DNA of 64,000 nt from CAWFPR01 sp963817635 (lineage in GTDB: Bacteria; Acidobacteriota; Vicinamibacteria; Vicinamibacterales; 2-12-FULL-66-21). The stretch spans positions 11,638 to 75,637 of the forward strand of contig CAWFPR010000018.1 of NCBI GenBank assembly GCA_963817635.1, written 5' to 3'. The position numbers and the translations under genes were made by a program. Positions 59,019 through 64,000 of the stretch are shown here, one piece after another (position 1 is the stretch's first letter; each line of letters starts with the position of its first letter). The notes beneath the pieces were generated by a model. It had not been told where the DNA came from. It made no database searches and saw nothing but the letters and a program-made list of their open reading frames with translations.

Positions 59019-60824
59019 CTACGGGACCACGGAGCGGCGGCCGGGCCGATCGGCCGCGGGCCCGCCGGCGCGGGAGAGATTGCGCGCCGTGTTGACGAGC
59101 GACACGTGCGTGAAGGCCTGGGGGAAGTTGCCGAGCAGGCGCCGCGTCTCCGGATTGTACTCCTCGGACAACAGGCCGAGGTCGTTACGCAGACCGAGCA
59201 GCCGCGTGAAGATCGCCCGCGCCTCGTCCTCGCGCCCCTGGAGCGCGTAGTTGTCAGCGAGCCAGAACGTGCACGGCAGGAAAATGCCCTCGCCAGCGGG
59301 CAGGCCGTCCACTTTCTCGAGGCGGCGGTCGGCCGCATACCGCCGGAGCAAGCCGTCCTCCATCAGGTCCTGCTCGATCGCCGCGACGGTGCCGAGGATG
59401 CGTGGGTCGTTCGGCGGCAGGAAACCGACCAGGGGCAGCATCAGGAGGCTGGCGTCCACGTGCGACGCCCCGTAGTACTGCGTGAAGGTCTCCCGTTTCG
59501 CGTCGTAGCCCTTGTCGCAGACCTCGTCGTGGATCTCCTTCGCGATGCGGGTCCACTTGTCGATCGGCCCGGGCAATCCGTACTCGGTCGCGGTCGCCAC
59601 GGCCCGGTCGAAGGCCACCCACGCCATCACCTTCGAGTGGGTGAAGTGGCGCCGCGGCCCGCGCACCTCCCAGATGCCTTCGTCCGGCTCGTGCCAGAGG
59701 CGCTCGAGGAAGTTGATGAGCGACATCTCGAGCTGCCAGGCCGCCGGATCCGGATCCGCGCCCGACTGCAGCGCCAGGTGCATGGCGTCCATCACTTCGC
59801 CGTAGATATCGAGCTGGAGCTGGTTCACCGCGGCATTGCCCGTGCGCACCGGGCAGGAGTTCTCGTAGCCGGGCAGCCACGGCAGTTCCAGCTCGGTCAG
59901 CCGCCGCTCGCCGGCCGGACCGTACATGATCTGCAGATCGGCGGGATCGCCGGCCACCGCACGCAGCAGCCAGTTGCGCCAGGCGACTGCCTCGCCGGTG
60001 TAGCCGCCCACCAGCAGCGCATACAGCGTGAACGTGGCATCACGCAGCCAGCAGAAGCGATAGTCCCAGTTGCGCACGCCGCCAATCTGCTCCGGCAGCG
60101 ACGTCGTCGGCGCCGCGACGATGCCGCCCGTGGGCTCGAACGTGAGCGCCTTGAGCGTGATGAGCGAGCGCATCACCTCCTCGGGCCACTCGCCGTCGTA
60201 CGTGGATCGGCTGCACCAGCTCTCCCACCAGGCGCACGTATCTTCCACGGCAACGTGCACGTCGATGGGCGTGAGCGTCTCGTGAGACGGGTGCCACGCC
60301 AGCAGGAATGGCACGCGATCCCCCTCGCACACCGTGAACTCCGCGTGGGTCGTCAGGCCCACGCCCTCGGTCTGAACCGGCGTCCACAACGACAGCGCGT
60401 CGGGGCCGCCAATCGCCCGGAGGACGCCGTCGATATTGCGCACCCACGGCACGATCGTGCCGTAGTCGAACCGGATGATCAGCTCCATCTGCATCCGGAC
60501 CTCGCCGCGCACGCCTTCCACCATCCGGACGAGATCGGGATTGGTGTTCCGCGGCGGCATGCAGTCCACGACGCGGACGGTGCCGGTACTGGTGGTGAAT
60601 TCGGTTTCGAGAACGAGGGAACGCCCGCGATAGCGCCGCTTGCGGGAGAGGATCTCGTCGGCGGGCGCGATCAGCCAACGGCCGTGGCTGGCGTCGCCAA
60701 GGATAGCGGAGAAGCAGGCGTGCGAATCGAAGCGTGGCATGCACAGCCAATCGATGGAACCATTCACCCCGACGAGGGCTGCTGTCTGGGTGTCACCGAT
60801 CAGGCCGTACTCTTCGATTCGCAG
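59019..60824 (-). CDS. GH15-family glycoside hydrolase (glucoamylase/trehalase type), non-ATG start
   Basis: About 600 residues. The catalytic (alpha/alpha)6 barrel has VRNWDYRFCWLRDATFTLYA and the general-acid region LWHEPDEGIWEVRGPRRHFT; LPCTFWLADNYALQG lies near the catalytic base. The family trims glucose from alpha-glucans or splits trehalose. The conserved N terminus IEEYGLIGDTQTAALVG is in frame upstream of the first ATG (60767), so translation must start earlier; CTG at 60824 is the only near candidate, 13 bases after AAGGAGG. HtrA lies 25 bases upstream. Confidence 0.9.
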   Translation of the reverse strand: MRIEEYGLIGDTQTAALVGVNGSIDWLCMPRFDSHACFSAILGDASHGRWLIAPADEILSRKRRYRGRSLVLETEFTTSTGTVRVVDCMPPRNTNPDLVRMVEGVRGEVRMQMELIIRFDYGTIVPWVRNIDGVLRAIGGPDALSLWTPVQTEGVGLTTHAEFTVCEGDRVPFLLAWHPSHETLTPIDVHVAVEDTCAWWESWCSRSTYDGEWPEEVMRSLITLKALTFEPTGGIVAAPTTSLPEQIGGVRNWDYRFCWLRDATFTLYALLVGGYTGEAVAWRNWLLRAVAGDPADLQIMYGPAGERRLTELELPWLPGYENSCPVRTGNAAVNQLQLDIYGEVMDAMHLALQSGADPDPAAWQLEMSLINFLERLWHEPDEGIWEVRGPRRHFTHSKVMAWVAFDRAVATATEYGLPGPIDKWTRIAKEIHDEVCDKGYDAKRETFTQYYGASHVDASLLMLPLVGFLPPNDPRILGTVAAIEQDLMEDGLLRRYAADRRLEKVDGLPAGEGIFLPCTFWLADNYALQGREDEARAIFTRLLGLRNDLGLLSEEYNPETRRLLGNFPQAFTHVSLVNTARNLSRAGGPAADRPGRRSVVP

Positions 60825-60849
60825 TCTGCTTCTCCGTCCTCCTTCTATC

Positions 60850-62382
60850 CTACTTTGCCGCGCGGTCGAGTGTCAGGAAGAAAGCGGTCGCGCCGCGATG
60901 CACGAGCACCAGGGCCGGCCGGCTGCCGGTCGTGAGGGCCGAGCGCAGCGCGTCAGCGCTGGCGACCGCCTGGCCGTCCACCTTGGCAATCACGTCGCCG
61001 TTGCGCAATCCCGCTTCAGCGGCGCGTCCACCGGGCTGCAGGTCTTCGATGACCACTCCCGTGCGGGCCTTGACGCCAAGCTGGCTGGCCAGCTCAGGCG
61101 TCAGCGGCGTCACGCTCATGCCGAACCCGCTGGAATCGGTGCCCTGCTGGCCGCCTTCGTCGTCCGCCGCGGCCTGCTGCTTCAGTTCGGCGAGCTTCAC
61201 GGTCACGGTCTCTTCCTTGCCGTCGCGCAGCAGCGTCAGCTTCGTCTCGGTGCCCGGCATCATCTGCGACACTTCGTTGCGCAGCGCGTTGCTGTCCTTG
61301 ACGGTTTCGCCGTTGAGCGCCGTGATCACGTCTCCCTGACGAATGCCGGCCGCGTCGGCCGGGCCGCCCGCGTTGACGCTGTTCACGAGGGCTCCGCGGA
61401 CGTCGCTCAGCCCGAGGCTCCGCGCGATGTCGGCCGTCACCGGCTGAATCGTGACGCCAATCATGCCGCGGCGTACTGACCCGTGATCGATGAGCTGCGT
61501 CATGACGTTGCGCGCCATGTTCGACGGAATCGCGAAGCCGATGCCGATGTTGCCGCCGGTGGGGGTCGGCGAGAGGATTTGGGAGTTGATGCCGATGAGT
61601 TCACCGCTCGTGCTGACGAGGGCGCCGCCCGAGTTGCCGTGGTTGATCGGCGCATCGGTCTGGATGAAGTCCTCGTAGCCTTCGCCCGCGTCCGGCGTGG
61701 CGCGCCCCTTGGCGCTCACGATGCCCATCGTCACGGTCTGGCCCACACCCAGCGGGTTGCCGACCGCGAGCACGACATCGCCGACGCGGACGGCGTCGGA
61801 GTCGCCGAGCGAGAGCGTCTGGAGGTTGTTGCCGTCGATCTTCAGCACGGCGAGGTCGGTCGCGGCGTCCGCGCCGACGATTTTGGCTTTCAGGGTCCGC
61901 CCGTCGGTGAGTTCGACGGTCACCTGCTCGGCGCCGTCCACGACGTGGTTGTTGGTCAGGATGTAGCCGTCCGGCCGCACGACGACGCCAGACCCGAGCG
62001 CGCCTTCACGCTGGCTGGGCATCTCACGCTGGCCGAAGCGTTCACCGAAGAACTGGCGGAAGAGGGGATCGTCCGGCAGTTGCTGGCTGATGCGCCTGGT
62101 GTGCCGCTCCGAACGGATGGTCACGACGGCGGGGGACACCTGCTCGACAACGCCGGCGTAGGAGTCCTTCGATGCGCCAATCGTCCTGTCCGCAGCGGTT
62201 GACGGGGCGGTCGACACGACGCGGGCCGACGGCGCCGCCGCCGCGTTGCCGAAACCGTTCTCGGCCGCGGTCCATCCGGCGACCGACCCGATGAGCAGGA
62301 GCGCGCCTGCCGCCACGCCCACGCCCACGCCCGCGCGCCGCGCCCGTCGCCGGGGTGTCGCGCTCGTTTCTCTGTAATCCAT
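60850..62382 (-). CDS. HtrA/DegP-type periplasmic serine protease
   Basis: A protein of 510 residues with an N-terminal membrane anchor (VGVAAGALLLIGSVAGWTAA), a trypsin-like domain and two PDZ domains. The triad is intact: His in ILTNNHVVDGA, Asp in AATDLAVLKID, Ser in NHGNSGGALVS. PDZ1 includes RRGMIGVTIQPVTADIARSL and PDZ2 GVVIEDLQPGGRAAEAGLRN. It degrades or refolds damaged envelope proteins. I start at ATG 62382, six bases after AGGAG. The two-component genes are directly upstream, so it may be their target. Confidence 0.95.
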   Translation of the reverse strand: MDYRETSATPRRRARRAGVGVGVAAGALLLIGSVAGWTAAENGFGNAAAAPSARVVSTAPSTAADRTIGASKDSYAGVVEQVSPAVVTIRSERHTRRISQQLPDDPLFRQFFGERFGQREMPSQREGALGSGVVVRPDGYILTNNHVVDGAEQVTVELTDGRTLKAKIVGADAATDLAVLKIDGNNLQTLSLGDSDAVRVGDVVLAVGNPLGVGQTVTMGIVSAKGRATPDAGEGYEDFIQTDAPINHGNSGGALVSTSGELIGINSQILSPTPTGGNIGIGFAIPSNMARNVMTQLIDHGSVRRGMIGVTIQPVTADIARSLGLSDVRGALVNSVNAGGPADAAGIRQGDVITALNGETVKDSNALRNEVSQMMPGTETKLTLLRDGKEETVTVKLAELKQQAAADDEGGQQGTDSSGFGMSVTPLTPELASQLGVKARTGVVIEDLQPGGRAAEAGLRNGDVIAKVDGQAVASADALRSALTTGSRPALVLVHRGATAFFLTLDRAAK

Positions 62383-62481
62383 GGTCATCTCCTGTTGCCT
62401 GGGTTTTCGTCCCTGCAAGAGGATACGAATCAGGGATTACCCGTTCCTTACAGCTTCATTACAGCCGTGAAAGGTTTGGGG

Positions 62482-63876
62482 TCAGCTCGGCAGCCGCAGG
62501 TCGAAGCGGGTGCCCTGGCCGGGGGCCGACTCGACAGCGACCGTGCCGCCGTGGGCCTCGATGATGGCTTTGACGAGCGTCAGGCCGAGCCCGAGACCCC
62601 GCTCGGATCGGCTCTTGTCGCCGCGGTAGAGCCGTTCCCAGATGCGAGGCAGCTCGTCGGCGGGAATGCCCGTTCCGGTGTCGGACACCGAGATGAGGGC
62701 GCCGGGGCCGTCGCGACGGGCCGCAATGCGAATCTCTCCGTCGGCGGGCGTGTACTTCACGGCGTTGTCGACGAGGTTGGCGAGCACCTGCCGCATCCGG
62801 TTGCGATTGACCGGCACCACGAGTCCTTCGTCGGCCGCGGCGGTCATCGTCAGGTGCTTGTCCTCGGCCAGGTCCTCGTACAAGTCCACCGTCTGCCGGA
62901 CGAGTTCGCCCAGGTCCACCGGCTCCCGGCGGAGTGCCATCGTCCCCGTCTCGGCCTCGGAGATGTCCATCAGTGTGCTCAGCATCTCGATGACGCGGTC
63001 GGACTCCTCGAGGCAGGCGCCGAGCGCATCGCGCAGCACCGCGGGGTCCTCCGACGCGAGCGCGCCCTCGGCCATGCCGCGCAGCCGGGTCATCGGCGTG
63101 CGGAAGATCGTGCGCCACGTTGTCGAGCGCGCCCCGCATGCCGGCCAGCACCGCGTCGATGCGATGGAGCATCGCGTTGACGAGGACGCTCAGCTCGCCG
63201 AACGCGTCGCCGGTGTCGGGCGCGGGGACGCGGCGATCCGTGCGGCCGGTCCGCATGATGCCGCGCACGGTCTCGGCGAGCGTCCGTACCGGCCGCAGCG
63301 CCGACGCCGTCAGCACGGCGCCGCCGGCCAGCCCGATGAGAATGATGGACACGAAATCGAGGAGCAGGACCCGACGGAACTGCGCGAGCACCTCCTCGCG
63401 CCGTTCGGTGCTGCGGCCGACCTGGAAGACGGTGCCGTCGGGGAAGCGGAGCGACGCGACCTCGAGTCCATCGCCGCCGTCGCCGGTCGAGAGCGTCGCC
63501 CAGCCCTGTTCGCCGCTGAGCGGCGGCGTGGCGAGCCTGGACAAATCGAAGCGCCGCCACGCTTCCGGGATGCTGAGAAAGATGACGTCGCGTTCGGCGC
63601 CAATCGTGCGGACGAAGAACGGGCCCGGCGCGGCACCCACGCGCGACGCGCGAATCCCCGATCGAGCGCTTCGGCGCCGCCGCGCGCGTAGGCGCTGGCG
63701 TACTGCACGAGGGTGCCCTGGATCATCTCGCGATCGTAGCGGCGGAGGGAGGCGGCCAGCAGGATGTAGGTGAGGGCGATGAGCGCGGTCGAGCTCGCGA
63801 CGAAGACGATGGCGTACCAGAGCGCGAGACGAAACGAGAGCGCGTGCCGCAGCCGCTCAGTCCACCGCGAGGACAT
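62482..63876 (-). CDS. Sensor histidine kinase, two apparent frameshifts
   Basis: A membrane kinase of about 465 residues: membrane helix LALWYAIVFVASSTALIAL, sensor region with RDVIFLSIPEAWRRFDLSRL, second helix VSIILIGLAGGAVLTASAL, HAMP, then the phospho-acceptor NVAHDLRTPMTRLRGMAEG, ATP lid NLVDNAVKYTPADGEI, DTGTGIPADELPRIWERLYR and GLGLGLTLVKAIIEAHGGTV. Frame breaks lie near 63660 (one base missing) and near 63108 (an extra T), and cancel. ATG 63876 overlaps the response-regulator end. It probably senses envelope stress. Confidence 0.9.
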
Positions 63877-64000
63877 AGCCAATCCCCCGGACCGTCTGGA
63901 GCATCTTGCGCTCGAAGCCCTTGTCGATCTTTTCGCGCAACCGGTGCACGAGGACGTCGACGACGTTGGTTCTCGGATCGAAGCTGTAGTCCCACACGTG
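63857..64000 (-). CDS. OmpR-family response regulator, C-terminal fragment
   Basis: Cut by the right window edge; only the last 47 residues are present. They read HVWDYSFDPRTNVVDVLVHR, LREKIDKGFERKMLQTVRGI and GYVLAVD, the recognition helix and wing of an OmpR/PhoB-type winged-helix domain. Its end overlaps the histidine kinase start by 20 bases, the usual arrangement for a two-component pair. Confidence 0.92.
   Translation of the reverse strand, partial: HVWDYSFDPRTNVVDVLVHRLREKIDKGFERKMLQTVRGIGYVLAVD

Overview
The window is GC-rich, gene-dense bacterial chromosome. The gene content fits an Acidobacteriota lineage, most likely Vicinamibacteria-like. The cues are an 813-residue MacB/FtsX-type orphan ABC permease, two VWFA-related secreted proteins, two tandem zinc-ribbon Ser/Thr kinases with large membrane domains, a YpdA-type bacillithiol disulfide reductase and a bactofilin. 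This placement is inferred from family content and has not been tested by a phylogeny.

Layout. 1-16.3 kb is mostly housekeeping: a partial sulfatase, glycogen synthase, thioredoxin with its reductase, MnmA and cysteine desulfurase (tRNA thiolation), bactofilin, a methyltransferase, a SAM hydroxide adenosyltransferase, an acyl-CoA dehydrogenase, GlpX, an MFS transporter, an in-frame YrdC-HflX fusion, a TPR/SLH-like lipoprotein and a CDP-alcohol phosphatidyltransferase. 16.5-19.3 kb encodes one very long coiled-coil protein. 19.4-32.1 kb is a surface-polysaccharide locus: a leftward arm (UDP-glucuronate decarboxylase, a priming sugar transferase, four more glycosyltransferases) and a rightward arm (Ugd, GalE, a dolichyl-phosphate-type GT2, an MsbA-like ABC exporter) diverging from about 27.24-27.35 kb. 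32.1-38.6 kb is a tightly packed run: yicC, gmk, rpoZ, coaBC, a family-4 uracil-DNA glycosylase and priA. 38.6-41.3 kb holds an M50 protease, HU and Der. 41.3-47.3 kb has the tandem kinases and a divergent MerR-type regulator. tRNA-Pro(GGG) follows, then a small degraded toxin-antitoxin insertion between imperfect direct repeats. The rest holds an HTH-RDD membrane protein, VWFA proteins, MarC, the orphan ABC permease, YpdA, a nitronate monooxygenase-like enzyme, a GH15 enzyme, HtrA and a histidine kinase/response regulator pair cut by the window end.

Two themes run through the window. First, ten genes carry apparent single-base frameshifts (14 in total, 12 of them one-base gains) although both sides of each break still read as good protein. 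This looks like indel error in the assembly more than gene decay. Second, intergenic gaps hold several families of short palindromic or degenerate repeats. One family, built on GGGCGGCTCGCGAGCCGCCC, abuts genes so closely that its own TAG is the stop codon of three different genes.
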